The position numbers and the translations under genes were made by a program. Source: Methanobrevibacter ruminantium M1 (GTDB lineage Archaea > Methanobacteriota > Methanobacteria > Methanobacteriales > Methanobacteriaceae). Taken from it: DNA of 64,000 bases. Shown here piece after piece: positions 22,301 to 29,143 of this stretch. The first letter of the stretch is position 1. Each line of letters begins with the position of its first letter. The notes beneath the pieces are model-generated. The model was not told the DNA's origin. It saw only the letters and a program-made list of their open reading frames with translations, and did no database searches. The DNA is taken from NCBI RefSeq assembly GCF_000024185.1, contig NC_013790.1:496001-560000 (forward strand), read 5' to 3'.

Positions 22301-22949
22301 ATATGATGAAAGGACATTATATTATGAGCAGGATCTAGAAAACAAATATGTATGCAGTAAGTTTTTAGCTGAAAGGGCGGTTCTGCAAGCTGCAACTAAA
22401 GGGCTTCCAGTAAAGATAATCAGAGTTGGAAATCTTATGAGCCGTTATTCAGATGGTGTGTTCCAGAAAAATTATGATACAAATGCATTTTTAAATAACA
22501 TTAAAACCATTAAAAAATTAGGAGCTATGAATCCTGCAATGGCTAGTGAAAAGGTTGACATGAGTCAAATAGATTATGTTGCAAAGGGAATACTTGCATT
22601 GTCTAAGACTCCAGAGAAATCCAGGGTATTCCATTGTATGAATAATCATTATATTTCCCATAGGGATATTGTTGATGCATTGAATACATACGGTTACGGA
22701 ATTGAAGAAGTGGATTTCGAAGAATTCAAACAGATTTACGAACAAAACATGAATGAGAATATACAGGGTATAATAACTGCCGATTTTTCAATTGATGACT
22801 TTGATGAGGAAGACGATTTCGAGGAGAATGTGGAAATTGAACAGACTGTTGATATTCTTCATTCGTTAGGATTTGATTGGCCTGAAGCAGATGAAGAGTA
22901 TCTTAAACGATTGTTTGATTATTTGAATAAGTTTGATTATTTTGAATAA
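10386..22949 (+). CDS. Four-module non-ribosomal peptide synthetase with terminal reductase
   Basis: A 4187-residue NRPS. Domain order by motif: partial C domain (1-220, no HHxxxDG), A1 (about 223-690), T1 (Ser737), C2 (HHxxxDG at 918), A2 (1224-1690), T2 (Ser1735), C3 (HHxxxDG at 1918), A3 (2227-2700), T3 (Ser2746), C4 (HHxxxDG at 2929), A4 (3231-3695), T4 (Ser3742) and a thioester reductase (TGATGFLG at 3828, YxxxK at 3988-3992). All A domains have YTSGSTGNPKG and NGKTD cores. No epimerase or thioesterase is present, so a tetrapeptide released reductively as aldehyde or alcohol is expected. Read against GrsA positions, the A1, A2 and A4 pockets look identical (D,V,D,S,F,G,S,I,T) and A3 differs (D,A,L,S,G,G,I,V,T). 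Substrates are not assigned. A MATE exporter follows. No phosphopantetheinyl transferase is in the window. Confidence 0.95.
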   Translation: MNDKTNDFFSEYLSGLCLDFDESTLIAPNKNGEKEKCIIEKSEYEIKKDNLVGFAKSNSISINELILASLTLTLNKFNFSNETLIFNQNNVPFAAKFENRQISIREFLEKIHENYIKTLEFDEYFDKDDLPLNPEFYFTFDEDLKSDAEYSNYLSIVENDETVSLFLSYNDELYTKEFINLFISSLEKILEEIATSDIDKTNICDIAIVGENEDLIFTEVEMPLIHRRFEKQAVEKGDEIALVASDATLTYKQLDEKANVIANALIAKGVKPKSNVLVMLSRDSNLIASILGILKAGCAFIPIDPEYPQERINYIYENSQADYIIANESGEKSLDIEELLKDGNSDDPELDVDPDDLAYMIYTSGSTGNPKGVMISHKNICNQASNPKSTYESLLCITTISFDVSVDDILTSLSNGLKLVLADDVQIKNIPALIKLIDENKPEILEITPSRMGSYLEVKEFCNVISCFKCIFIGGEKFSSKVYEDLRKYSDAVVYNSYGPTETTITSNNKAVTDVNDLTVGLPHINYVTDVRDIDGKLVPDGVMGELYIGGTGVGKGYYNMPEKTAEVFLTINNIPYYRSGDYAIKLPNGEIDIKGRIDNQIKLRGLRIEIGEIESNVGKYPNIKQAVVVIKEINDNEHLCAYYTADEEIDSDDLKEFLKDRLTRYMVPTVFMQLDEMPQTPNGKTDLKQLPVPQLKLSFTLPESETEIILHEIASSISKTKEFGTTDDLYAIGFTSLTLMKLNARIYEEMGVNLDIISLLNDPTIKNIAKEIENNDILDLNGVIESSKDMVYYPLTENQMGIYYECIQSGELAQYNLPSVIRFGSEIDADRLHDAIIKTIEAYPYLKTRIVLEKGKVMLKRDDSIDIDDIPIINVDSISDEQIEKENLKLFDLHNDQLFRFKIYKTPSETILFSDVHHIISDGESLDKLFTNISNAYQGIEIEKETINGYINSIIESENENSEKYELSRKFFQDKLTQEIDSTVLTPNLNGNFEEGILKSISKNIDSELVNRFCSENRITPNVLFMAVTMLNLNKYTFNDKTLITTIFNGRSNSSYINTQALLVKTLPIVSINDDRTLSFKEYLSSVNDIWMETINHSDYPYTKISEEFGLKPEFFYAYNNLDAEEIAIDGKTYKVKYLKSLEVNYKISLEVNETWDNIELFLEYNDQLYSADYIDTFLNCIIDVINQLIESDIEELSIGEIELGKGIETPLSFTPVDMPILHKRFEKQVTDKGDETALVASDATLTYRQLDEKANVIANALIKRGVKPKSNVLVMLSRDSNLIASILGILKAGCAFIPIDPEYPQERINYIYENSQADYIIANESGEKSLDIEELLKEGDFENPDVDVGPDDLVYMIYTSGSTGNPKGVMISHENICNQVSNPKSSYDSLLCITTISFDVSVDDILTSLSNGLKLILADDVQIKNIPALIRLIDENKPEILDSTPSRLASYLEVKEFCNVISCLKCIFIGGEKFSAKVYEDLRKYSDAVVYNSYGPTETTITSNNKAVTDVNDLTVGLPHINYVTDVRDIDGKLLPNGVMGELYIGGTGVGKGYYNLPEKTQEVFLTIDGIPYYRSGDYAIQLPNGEIDIKGRIDNQIKLRGLRIEIGEIETNIGQYPDIRQAVVVIKEINNNDHLCAYYTADEEIDTENLKEFLKDRLTRYMVPTVFMQLDEMPQTPNGKTDLKQLPEPQLKLALVMPESETEERLYDIVSSLVDADEFGITDDLYAIGFTSLTLMKLNSIVYEQMGANLDISILFNEPTVKNFAIEIDNSFEKDSGLEELIESAKGLEYYPLTENQLGIYYECMQNPDVIKYTMPTTVRFDSDLDANRLKQAVIDTIEAHPYIKTRIVNNDGELRQKRCDDVAIDDIEIVKVDSISDEDIVRNDVGPISIEDSQLFKFKIYETPDEIVLFSDFHHIITDGVSQNNLFRDIADIYENREISEEIIDGYIYSLLEKEAENSEIYQSAEAFFDDKLTQGIESTVLTPDLNGNPDEGKIKNLSYAFDSELINEFCNDNSISKNALFMAGTILNLNKFTFSDKTLITTIFNGRSSPSYFNTQGFLVKTVPFIINNENRQASLRDFIKSIDQSWKDTLTNSAYPYIKIAEKYQLKPEFFYAYHEFLESDEMMINGKEYIPQELAGVDMVTVESKINLAVYDNGDEFNLILEYNDQLYSEDYVKTFIESLKSILVQFLENDMDNYRICDVKLKDDEEVHEFVDVEIPFIHKRFEKQVDEAPEKIALIASDGSWTYGELNQKANRVANALINKGIKANSNVLVMLPRDSNLISAILGVLKAGCAFIPIDINYPRGRIDYIFENSQADYLIADRGIENSIDINELLQEENASNPQVEIDPDDLAYMIYTSGSTGNPKGVMTSHMNITNLFSKDEGSVIYNAYSKMKRTLALSTVSFDAFLLDFMPLTFGLEVVLANDSEIKNIKELAELVKREKPDSLTFSAPSRFKQYLEYEEFAKQVPDFRYIGLGGEMVPQDLISRLLEYPNLELYNIYGPTETTVTCNTHKLSDAENITVGRALHNCITEVRDIDGKLVPNGVMGELYIGGKGVSRGYYNMEEKTKEVFLSINDIPYYRSGDYAIELPNGDLVIKGRIDNQIKLRGLRIELGEIESNIARFPHMKQIVVVIKEINNAEHLCAYFTADEEIDIKLLKRYLGNKLTEYMVPTVFMQLDEMPISPNGKTDIKRLPKPKLNLDYVEAEGETEEKLVELVSSIANTTNFGTTDNLYELGFSSLTLMKLNSMIFNEMNVNIDITSLFTNPTIKSLADKIDNNIEFEIDIDEIIETAKDMDYFPLTSNQMGIYYECMQTEKIKYTMPYAIRFESSIDPYKLKDAVIRTVDAHPYLKTRIINTDDGKILQKRCDDVEIEEIEIVEIDSISNRQIMDRDIKPIPLDDNQLLRFKIYKTPTETILFADFHHIITDGVSQGIFFNDLAKAYNNEEIEAEKIDGYEYSLIEEKISLSEVSENFFKKQFSQGIESTVLTPNMNGNPDIGNIKLISDQVGSSFVRHFCKDYSISPNVLFMGATLLCLNKFTFSGKSLITTIFNGRSNSNYDNTQGMLVKTLPIIVNAENRDMMVEDYIKLVDKAWKDALTHSNYPYTKLAEDYQLKPEFFYAFHESLKSKVELDGRTYEAIDLDGTVSTDYKINLDIFDDGEFITLYLEYNDQIYTEEYVNQFIRSIKYILFQFFVHDMDKLRIRDIELVEGEIPEFEEIDTPIIHKRFEKQVVEKPGDVALVASDATLTYGDLNEKSNRIANALIRRGVKPRSNILIMLKRDSNLIASILGVLKAGCAYVPIDPEYPSERINYIYENSQADYIISYETSENSLNVYELLEEEIVVNPNVEVLPDDLAYMIYTSGSTGNPKGVMISHKNICNQAQNPKSTYDSLLCITTISFDVSVDDILTSLSNGLKLILADDVQIKTLPELIKLIDENKPEALEITPSRIGSYLELEEFCNVISCLKCIFLGGEQFSAKVYEDLRKYSDAVVYNSYGPTETTITSNNKAVTDVNDLTVGPPLKNYVTDVRDIDGKLVPNGVMGELYIGGMSVGKGYYNMPEKTEKVFLTINGIPYYRSGDYAIQLPNGEIDIKGRIDNQIKLRGLRIEIGEIESNIGKYQDIRQAVVVIKEINNVDHLCAYYTANCEIDSDDLKEFLKDRLTNYMIPTVFVQLDEMPQTPNGKTDIKRLPQPKVELNYVAPKTRLEHEICAIFSSILNIETVGVEDNFFEIGGTSLIASKLIIELLKQGYSVRYDDIFRNKTPRALAKLLSGEDIGEEDLDLTDDIIKNYNYGEINELLQENTWENFFDGENLELGNVLLTGATGFLGIHILYEFIKSEEGKIYCMLRKGKFDSCQERLIDVMNDYFDEDFTDLVGSRIIPIEGDITEIDDFKQLEDEPIDTVINSAALVKHYTADDYIFRVNVDGVINGLKFAQTRNNIKYVQISTISVLSSYSLNEEAYPNQEYDERTLYYEQDLENKYVCSKFLAERAVLQAATKGLPVKIIRVGNLMSRYSDGVFQKNYDTNAFLNNIKTIKKLGAMNPAMASEKVDMSQIDYVAKGILALSKTPEKSRVFHCMNNHYISHRDIVDALNTYGYGIEEVDFEEFKQIYEQNMNENIQGIITADFSIDDFDEEDDFEENVEIEQTVDILHSLGFDWPEADEEYLKRLFDYLNKFDYFE

Positions 22950-23066
22950 ATGGTGGATTAATGTCAAATGAAATTATTTCTCTTAATTTTGAATAAAAGG
23001 TGAATTCGTGTCAAATGAAATTATTTCTCTTAATTTTGAATAAAAGGTGGATAGTATGTCAAATGA
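22947..23066 (+). repeat. 47-48 bp tandem repeat carrying repeated mini-ORFs
   Basis: Between the NRPS stop and the exporter a unit of a GGTG ribosome binding site, a start codon and TCAAATGAAAT occurs three times (starts at 22961 ATG, 23008 GTG and 23056 ATG). The first two encode the same 11-residue peptide MSNEIISLNFE and stop. The third stops after five codons. The unit appears to derive from the end of the NRPS gene plus the start of the exporter gene, duplicated by slippage. Confidence 0.8.
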
Positions 23067-23090
23067 AATATAACTCATAAATTTAGGGAA

Positions 23091-24737
23091 TTGTTGTTGC
23101 CGTCACTGCTTATAGCTATGGCTTTAAACATAGCTTCAGTCGTTGATGCAAGTTTTGTATCAACCTTTATCGGACACAATGCACAGGCGGCTTTACAGGT
23201 CTTAGAGCCTTTGGTATTGTTAATTACAATATTTGAATGGCTGTTTGGACTGGGAGGTCAAATTTTAGCTTTGAATAAAAAGGCGGAATTTGATGAAGGT
23301 GGAAGCAATCATTATTTCACAACTGCAATGCTTGCAACAATAGTTCTATCAGTTTTGATTTTATTGGTATGCTTTTTATTTAAAGATTCCTTAATTAATC
23401 TATTGCATCCGACTGCTGGAGCACTGCCTTATGTAAACGCATATAGTCCATATTTATTCATCAGTTTCCCAATTGCAACTATCTTGGGAGTATTATGTCA
23501 ATTTATTCGTGTTGACGGGCAACCGAATTTTGCTTCAGGAGTAATTATTGTTGCAAATATTATCAATATAATTTTAGATTATCTCTTCCTTGGTGTTTTT
23601 CATATGGGCATTGAAGGGGCATCACTTGCGATGATGATAGGTTATGCAGTTGGATTATTGTGTACTTTAAAGTATCATTTTGATTCAAAAAGAACTTTCC
23701 GATTCGTTTTTTCCGAATTGAAATTTGGGACTTGGATACGCTCAACAATTGAAATAATCAAGATAGGTCTTCCAGGGGCAAGCATGGGCTTCTTTAATGT
23801 ATTGTTGATCTATATCATGAATTTAATTGTTGGCGGAGTTTTAGGAGAGCTGGGCTTGGATATATTCAATGTATGTGTGGTTGCATTGCTTTTAATAAGC
23901 ATTTTAATCATGGGATTCGCCGAAACATTATCTTCCATTGTTCCTATTTATTATGCCCAAAATGATTTCTATAATCTTCATCATATTGTGCGAAATTCAA
24001 TTATAATAACATTGGTCTGTTCGGTGATATTCACTGCATTCCTCTTAATATATCCTGATGGTCTATTGATGTTTTTCAAACTTCACCAAACCGCTAATGA
24101 TGGATTAGTGGAAAATGCGATTAGGATATACTCATTGGCATTCATACCTATGGCATTTTCAACTATGCTCTTGTTTTATTATGAAGGGATTGAAAGAACT
24201 GTGGAATCTGGAATCATTACAGTCATTTCTGAATTTCTTGGACCATTATTTTTTACATACCTATTATATCCATTCATAGGCATAACCAGCGTTTGGCTAT
24301 CTTTCCCTTTAGGTTTTATTCTATCAATAGTTGCTGTATCCATTTATGTTAAGGTGGTTGAAAGAAAAGATAGCGAATATTCAGGATTGTTTTTCATTAG
24401 AAGGGGATTGATTGAAAAAACAAGAAATTACACTTTAGAAAGCAAGAATGATGCTGTGAAATCTGAAATGTTTAATCATTTAAAGAGTTTGAATGTGGAT
24501 GATTCATCTATTGAAACATTGGATAAGATTATAGGTACCATATTTGATTCAAACAATGAAAAAGTCCATGTGGAGATATTATTGATTGATTATGGTGATA
24601 AGATAGTTATCAATATGAAAGATGAGGGAAATAGAGAAGTGATGAAGGATATTGAAAAGTCCTTTTCCCAAGATAAAATCAAAGTTAGTGAAGTGTTGGG
24701 ATTTAATAATGTAGAATATTTGATTGATGGGGCCTAG
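23091..24737 (+). CDS. MATE-family exporter with C-terminal histidine-kinase-like ATPase domain
   Basis: Residues 1 to about 430 form a MATE-type multidrug/metabolite exporter with about 12 membrane segments and the family-like start PSLLIAMALNIASVVDASFV. The last 110 residues (from about 435) are soluble and resemble an RsbW/HATPase domain: KSEMFNHLKSLNVDD, then IDYGDKIVINMKDEGN in the N/G-box area, with the ATP motifs degenerate. The coordinate given is a TTG with no good ribosome binding site. The frame is open back to 23067 and reads NITHKFRELLLPS, so the true N-terminus probably began MSNEI at 23056 and was separated by a one-base deletion. It follows the NRPS directly, so export of the peptide product is the natural inference. 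Confidence 0.82.
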   Translation: MLLPSLLIAMALNIASVVDASFVSTFIGHNAQAALQVLEPLVLLITIFEWLFGLGGQILALNKKAEFDEGGSNHYFTTAMLATIVLSVLILLVCFLFKDSLINLLHPTAGALPYVNAYSPYLFISFPIATILGVLCQFIRVDGQPNFASGVIIVANIINIILDYLFLGVFHMGIEGASLAMMIGYAVGLLCTLKYHFDSKRTFRFVFSELKFGTWIRSTIEIIKIGLPGASMGFFNVLLIYIMNLIVGGVLGELGLDIFNVCVVALLLISILIMGFAETLSSIVPIYYAQNDFYNLHHIVRNSIIITLVCSVIFTAFLLIYPDGLLMFFKLHQTANDGLVENAIRIYSLAFIPMAFSTMLLFYYEGIERTVESGIITVISEFLGPLFFTYLLYPFIGITSVWLSFPLGFILSIVAVSIYVKVVERKDSEYSGLFFIRRGLIEKTRNYTLESKNDAVKSEMFNHLKSLNVDDSSIETLDKIIGTIFDSNNEKVHVEILLIDYGDKIVINMKDEGNREVMKDIEKSFSQDKIKVSEVLGFNNVEYLIDGA

Positions 24738-24841
24738 TTTTAGGGCGTTAAAAATCAGGGGTTTTTTATTATTTGGACTCCATTGGTCCTTTCCCATTCA
24801 TTAAATCGATATCCAAATTCATAAGAATAAGTTTAGGTATT

Positions 24842-24871
24842 TTTGGTGCTGTATGATTTGGTGCTGTATGA
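24842..24871. repeat. Perfect 15-bp tandem duplication
   Basis: TTTGGTGCTGTATGA occurs twice head to tail in the gap between the convergent exporter and ThiF-like genes. Confidence 0.8.
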
Positions 24872-24891
24872 AAAAAGGGGTTTTAGAATGG

Positions 24892-25641
24892 TTATAATTC
24901 TAAAACACTAAAAGATTCTAAGTTTAATAGATCAAAATTAAGTATCTTTGGAGCATAGGTGACTTCTCCAATGCCTGTAATTAACTTATAAGCTTCAAAT
25001 GCTTCCAAGCACCCCACTATATTTGGGGTAGGTCCAATTACAGGAGGAACTCCCTTTGTTAATTTTGATATTTCCTCTTTTGTTTCCTCTCCCAGTTCCT
25101 TTCCAAGGGATGGAAGTGAGAACATCTCTTCATAGGACTTGGTGTCCTTTGTAAATACTGTAACCTGTCCTTTTGTTCCGTGGATTGCTCCATGGACATA
25201 AGGAATGCCGTTTTCCCTTGCAAATCTTGTTAGGATCACTCTTGTATAGAGATTGTCCAATGCATCCAATATTACATCGCAGTCCTTGAAGTATTCCACA
25301 TTATCCTCATTGATGAATTCGTTGATTGCAGTTACTTTTGTGTATGGGTTGGTTAATCTTACTTTTTCTTTTGAAACATCTGCTTTAGAAAGTCCTAATG
25401 TGTCTATGCTACTCATCGCTTGTCTGTTTAAGTTGGATAAGTCAAATTCATCCTTATCTACAATGATTAATTCTCCTATTCCCATACGTGCAAGCATTAA
25501 AATTGTTTCTCCTCCAATGCCTCCACATCCTATGACTGCTACTTTAGCATCTTTAAATCTTGTCTGTTGGCTTTTACTTACAATGCCCATTTGACGGGTT
25601 GCTATATCCCAGTATCCAAATCCTTTATATCTTTCTGGCAC
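24892..25641 (-). CDS. HesA/MoeB/ThiF-family adenylyltransferase
   Basis: A 249-residue E1-like enzyme that would adenylate the C-terminal glycine of a ubiquitin-like sulfur carrier, for thiamine, molybdopterin or tRNA thiolation. Visible are the nucleotide-binding GCGGIGGETILMLARMG, the acidic VDKDEFDLSNLNRQ with the arginine finger, and DALDNLYTRV. The paired CxxC zinc motif found in many MoeB/ThiF proteins is absent. GCLEAFEAYKLITG near the end matches the family. No sulfur-carrier gene is adjacent, so the pathway cannot be fixed from context. It is transcribed in the same direction as the aldo/keto reductase upstream, 241 bases away. Confidence 0.82.
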   Translation of the reverse strand: MPERYKGFGYWDIATRQMGIVSKSQQTRFKDAKVAVIGCGGIGGETILMLARMGIGELIIVDKDEFDLSNLNRQAMSSIDTLGLSKADVSKEKVRLTNPYTKVTAINEFINEDNVEYFKDCDVILDALDNLYTRVILTRFARENGIPYVHGAIHGTKGQVTVFTKDTKSYEEMFSLPSLGKELGEETKEEISKLTKGVPPVIGPTPNIVGCLEAFEAYKLITGIGEVTYAPKILNFDLLNLESFSVLEL

Positions 25642-25882
25642 ATTTCCACATTCCTATAAATTTTTTTAAATAATTACTATAATTTTTTTCTAAATAATTC
25701 TTATATGTTTCATTATTAATTATGTCTTGAAATCTCTTATTAATATATATCGTAAATCCTTATTTAATATTTTATCATCATCATATATAACAATTGTTAT
25801 TTTTTTATCTCATTCATGGATTCTGAACAAATATTTCATTTAAAATTAAGTGGGTTTGCACTGGATTTAAAGACTTATCTCA

Positions 25883-27052
25883 CTAGAAATAGTCGTATTT
25901 TCGCCCAAAGAACTCATCTACCTTCTTTAAGTCTTCAGAGATGTGAATCATTTGTGGGCAATGATATAGGCAGTCATCGCAGTGTATGCATTTGTCTGCC
26001 CTTGTGTCGCTTTCCAATGAGAAATAGTGCATGGCGCTTCCTGCAGGGTTATTCAGCATTTTTGCAATATTGTACTCCCTGAAGCATCCTGCAACATCCA
26101 CTCCGTGAGGGCATGGCATGCAGTATTGGCATCCTGTACAGTCATTTCCCTTTCTTTGCTTATATTCCCATGCAACTTCCTTGATTAGGTTCAAGTCATT
26201 TTTGCTGATTGAGTTTATTTCGGACTTATTTGCTATCTCAATGTTTTCCTTGACCTGTTGGATTGAATTCATTCCGCTGAGTACTGTATCGACTTCTTCC
26301 ATATTCCAGAGATATTGAAATGCCCATTCAAGAGGAGTTCTCTTTTCCTCTGCAGTGTCCCAAAGGTCCATAATGTCTTGAGGAATGTTCTGGATTAGTC
26401 GTCCTCCTCTAAGAGGTTCCATAATCATAGTTCCAAGGCCCATCTTGTGAATGTATTCCACCCCTTCCCTTCCGGACTGATATCTCTCGTCCAGATAGTT
26501 CAATTGGGTAAGGCCAAACTCAAACTTGTCATAGTCATCTACAATGTCTACTATCCAATCCATTTCAGTATGGGCAGAAAAACCAATGTGCTTTACTTTT
26601 CCACTTTCTAAAAGACTGTCCATAAATTCAAATGCACCAATTTCCCTATACATTTTCCAATAGTCTTCATTAAGGCTATGAAGCATGTATAAGTCAATGC
26701 AATCTGTTTGAAGATCTTTCATTTGGCTTTCAAAGATTTTTTCCATGTCTTCTTTTGTCTCTATCAGCCAGCTTGGCATTTTTGCAGTCAATAAAACTTC
26801 GTCTCTATAAGAATGCTCATTTAGGAAGTTTCCAATGTACTCTTCACACTTTCCTTTTCCAGATAAGTTATTTGCATGATATGAATAAGCAGTATCAATA
26901 ATATTTATTCCATTATCTATTCCATAACTTAAGATTTCATCAGATGTTTTAACATCAATTTGATCATTAGTTTCAAAATGAGGCAATCTCATTGCTCCAA
27001 ATCCTAAAATGGAAACTTTTTCTCCAGTTTTTCCTAAAGTTCTATATTTCAT
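25883..27052 (-). CDS. Aldo/keto reductase with C-terminal 4Fe-4S domain
   Basis: A 389-residue oxidoreductase. Residues 1 to about 285 form the aldo/keto reductase barrel, with the catalytic Asp/Tyr region IIDTAYSYH, Lys in LTAKMPSW and His in MLHSLNEDYW. The C-terminal 100 residues carry two cysteine clusters: CTGCQYCMPC followed by a further Cys, and CIHCDDCLYHC. This is a ferredoxin-like 4Fe-4S domain as seen in many anaerobe aldo/keto reductases. It probably exchanges electrons between ferredoxin and an organic substrate; the substrate is unknown. Confidence 0.9.
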   Translation of the reverse strand: MKYRTLGKTGEKVSILGFGAMRLPHFETNDQIDVKTSDEILSYGIDNGINIIDTAYSYHANNLSGKGKCEEYIGNFLNEHSYRDEVLLTAKMPSWLIETKEDMEKIFESQMKDLQTDCIDLYMLHSLNEDYWKMYREIGAFEFMDSLLESGKVKHIGFSAHTEMDWIVDIVDDYDKFEFGLTQLNYLDERYQSGREGVEYIHKMGLGTMIMEPLRGGRLIQNIPQDIMDLWDTAEEKRTPLEWAFQYLWNMEEVDTVLSGMNSIQQVKENIEIANKSEINSISKNDLNLIKEVAWEYKQRKGNDCTGCQYCMPCPHGVDVAGCFREYNIAKMLNNPAGSAMHYFSLESDTRADKCIHCDDCLYHCPQMIHISEDLKKVDEFFGRKYDYF

Positions 27053-27262
27053 TGTGTTACCTGTTGATTTATTAAAATATTTAATAATTTTTTATTTTTA
27101 ATTTTATAGATATTTTAATATTGGTCTTTTTACTTAATATCATTTTTTAATAAGATTTTTAATAGATTTTTTAGGTTTTTTATAGGTTTTTTTATAAGAT
27201 AATAGTGAGCTTAAAACTTGTAAAATCATGTCTTTTGAATTGACATTTTTTTTTAAATAAAG

Positions 27263-29051
27263 AGGGTCCGCCAAAAAGCTATTTTTTTAAAAAAGTTTAA
27301 AATTTTCAATTTTTTAAGTTATTTATTTTAGTTATTTTTTTAAAATTCGATGTTTTTTCTATTGTTTTCTTTTAATTTTGGTGCTTGCACCTTGAAAAAA
27401 TTTTTTACTTGTTAATTATTCTTTAAATATGAAATAAAGCAATAATATTATAGTAAACTTTATATACTACTTTAAACATAAATAATATCAACAAAGGGTT
27501 AATATTTTGGTGTTATTTATGGTTAAAAGAATTCCTGATGAAGAACAAATAAAATTAGGCATTAGAACTTTAGATTTTAACATTCCAGAGGATCATATTT
27601 CTCGTTTTGTTGTGGATTTCATTGACGAATATTATCCTCTTTTAGGAATCAAAGAAAATAAAAAGAAGAAAGGGCGTGACAGTTTTCCTGTGAAAGAGAT
27701 GTTAAAATTGCTTATTTATGCTAAAATCGAGCATATTGATAGTATGAGATTCTTAGCAGACATGGTAAAATATCATGACGTATATAAATTCGTTGGAAAT
27801 GGAATTTGTCCTTCAGAACGATCATTACAACGATACAGAGAAAAATACGGCAAATATTACAATGAATTGTTAAAAGCAACCTTAAAAAAAGCTTCAGATG
27901 TGGATTACACTGATTTCAACGAAGTTTCCATTGACGGAACCATCAAAAAAGCATACAATTCAAAAAATAAAGTGATCACAGAAAAAGAAACTGAAATATT
28001 AACCCGTTACTTCGAAGGAGGCCGTGTAAGTCAGGAAGAGCTAGATAAACTCCATAAACCGGCCCGAGAGATTCTTGAAAATAAAAAAATCAGCAACCAA
28101 GAAAAATTATACCTCTTGGATGACATTAAAACACAATTCACACTGTCTGGTCAAAAATCAGTGCCAGTAACCGACATAGAAGCACGTTGGATGAAAAGCA
28201 AGAAAGGAAACTCACAAATAAGCTATAATATCCAATCTGCAGTCGATTACGATACAAAAATGATTTGTGCAATAAACGTCGTACAAGCCCCTACAGACCA
28301 TTACCAATTGCCAAAAATCGTAGATAAGGCAATAAACAACACAAACGTAATACCAAGATTCGTATTGGCAGATACAATCTATCTGAATGAAGAAAGCTTA
28401 TCATATCTTGCAGATAATCAAATAAATGGAGTTATACCAGATAGAAAGCAATCCAAGGAAAAAATCGGAAGATTGAACAAGAACCCATATCACAAGGATC
28501 ACTTCAAATACTTCCCTGAAATTGATGCATTTGAATGTCCAGAAGGCCAAATAATGTATTTTTTCAACAAATACACTGAAAAAAATGATGATTTGGACAA
28601 GCCAGACAAAATTAAGCGTTTATATTCCAATTATGGTGCTTGTAAGGCTTGCAATTGCCGTGAAAACTGCCTTTCATCCACCCAAACCCACAGAACAATC
28701 ACCGAATATGGCGGAAGTTTAAAGAAAGCAATGTGGGAAAAAATGGAAACAGAGGAATATAAGGAAGAATATGCAAAAAGGTCATCTGTCGAAGGACCTT
28801 TTGGCATTTTAAAGGAACAATTCCATATAGAAAGCGAAGTAGTGATAGGAAAAACAAAGACAGAAGAAAGAATACTATTAGATGCCGTGGCTTATAATTT
28901 AATACGATTATTTAACTTAGAACAAGAAATAAAAAATGATAAAGAAGATATAGTTGATTTCTGTGAGAAAATTTCTGTCCAAGAGAAATTAGAGGTCAGA
29001 GCAACCATATTTTAACTGGTGTTGTCAAAATTTTATTTTGGCGGACACCCT
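27263..29051 (+). mobile_element. IS1182-like insertion sequence, apparently complete
   Basis: About 1.79 kb. The ends form imperfect inverted repeats: AGGGTCCGCCAAAAA at 27263-27277, and TTTTGGCGGACACCCT ending at 29051 (its complement is AGGGTGTCCGCCAAAA, one 2-base gap). It holds a single full-length transposase gene. No clear target duplication could be read in the A/T-rich flanks. It sits between an aldo/keto reductase gene and a broken potassium channel gene, near the left end of the accessory island. Confidence 0.85.
27519..29015 (+). CDS. Transposase of IS1182/IS4-like DDE family
   Basis: A 498-residue DDE transposase. The N-terminal part (SFPVKEMLKLLIYAKIE, then GICPSERSLQRYREK) matches the conserved IS1182-type start domain. 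Catalytic residues fit VSIDGTIKKA (first D), FVLADTIYLNEE (second D) and RSSVEGPFGILKE (E). A cysteine group (CKACNCRENC) lies between the second D and E, as is usual in IS1182. The ATG at 27519 with GGTG upstream is preferred over an in-frame TTG at 27507. The frame is intact, so the element may be active. Confidence 0.9.
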   Translation: MVKRIPDEEQIKLGIRTLDFNIPEDHISRFVVDFIDEYYPLLGIKENKKKKGRDSFPVKEMLKLLIYAKIEHIDSMRFLADMVKYHDVYKFVGNGICPSERSLQRYREKYGKYYNELLKATLKKASDVDYTDFNEVSIDGTIKKAYNSKNKVITEKETEILTRYFEGGRVSQEELDKLHKPAREILENKKISNQEKLYLLDDIKTQFTLSGQKSVPVTDIEARWMKSKKGNSQISYNIQSAVDYDTKMICAINVVQAPTDHYQLPKIVDKAINNTNVIPRFVLADTIYLNEESLSYLADNQINGVIPDRKQSKEKIGRLNKNPYHKDHFKYFPEIDAFECPEGQIMYFFNKYTEKNDDLDKPDKIKRLYSNYGACKACNCRENCLSSTQTHRTITEYGGSLKKAMWEKMETEEYKEEYAKRSSVEGPFGILKEQFHIESEVVIGKTKTEERILLDAVAYNLIRLFNLEQEIKNDKEDIVDFCEKISVQEKLEVRATIF

Positions 29052-29143
29052 AAAAAATTAAAGATTTAATAAGTAGTTGAAATAGATTATTATCTATAAC
29101 TATATTTTAAAAGGTGCACTTAATATCTTATGAGGTTTGCAGA

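Noticed and set aside
11904-22745. Many minus-strand open frames inside the NRPS gene
   Set aside because: All lie within a continuous, motif-rich 4187-codon gene and recur at equivalent places in each module as shadows.
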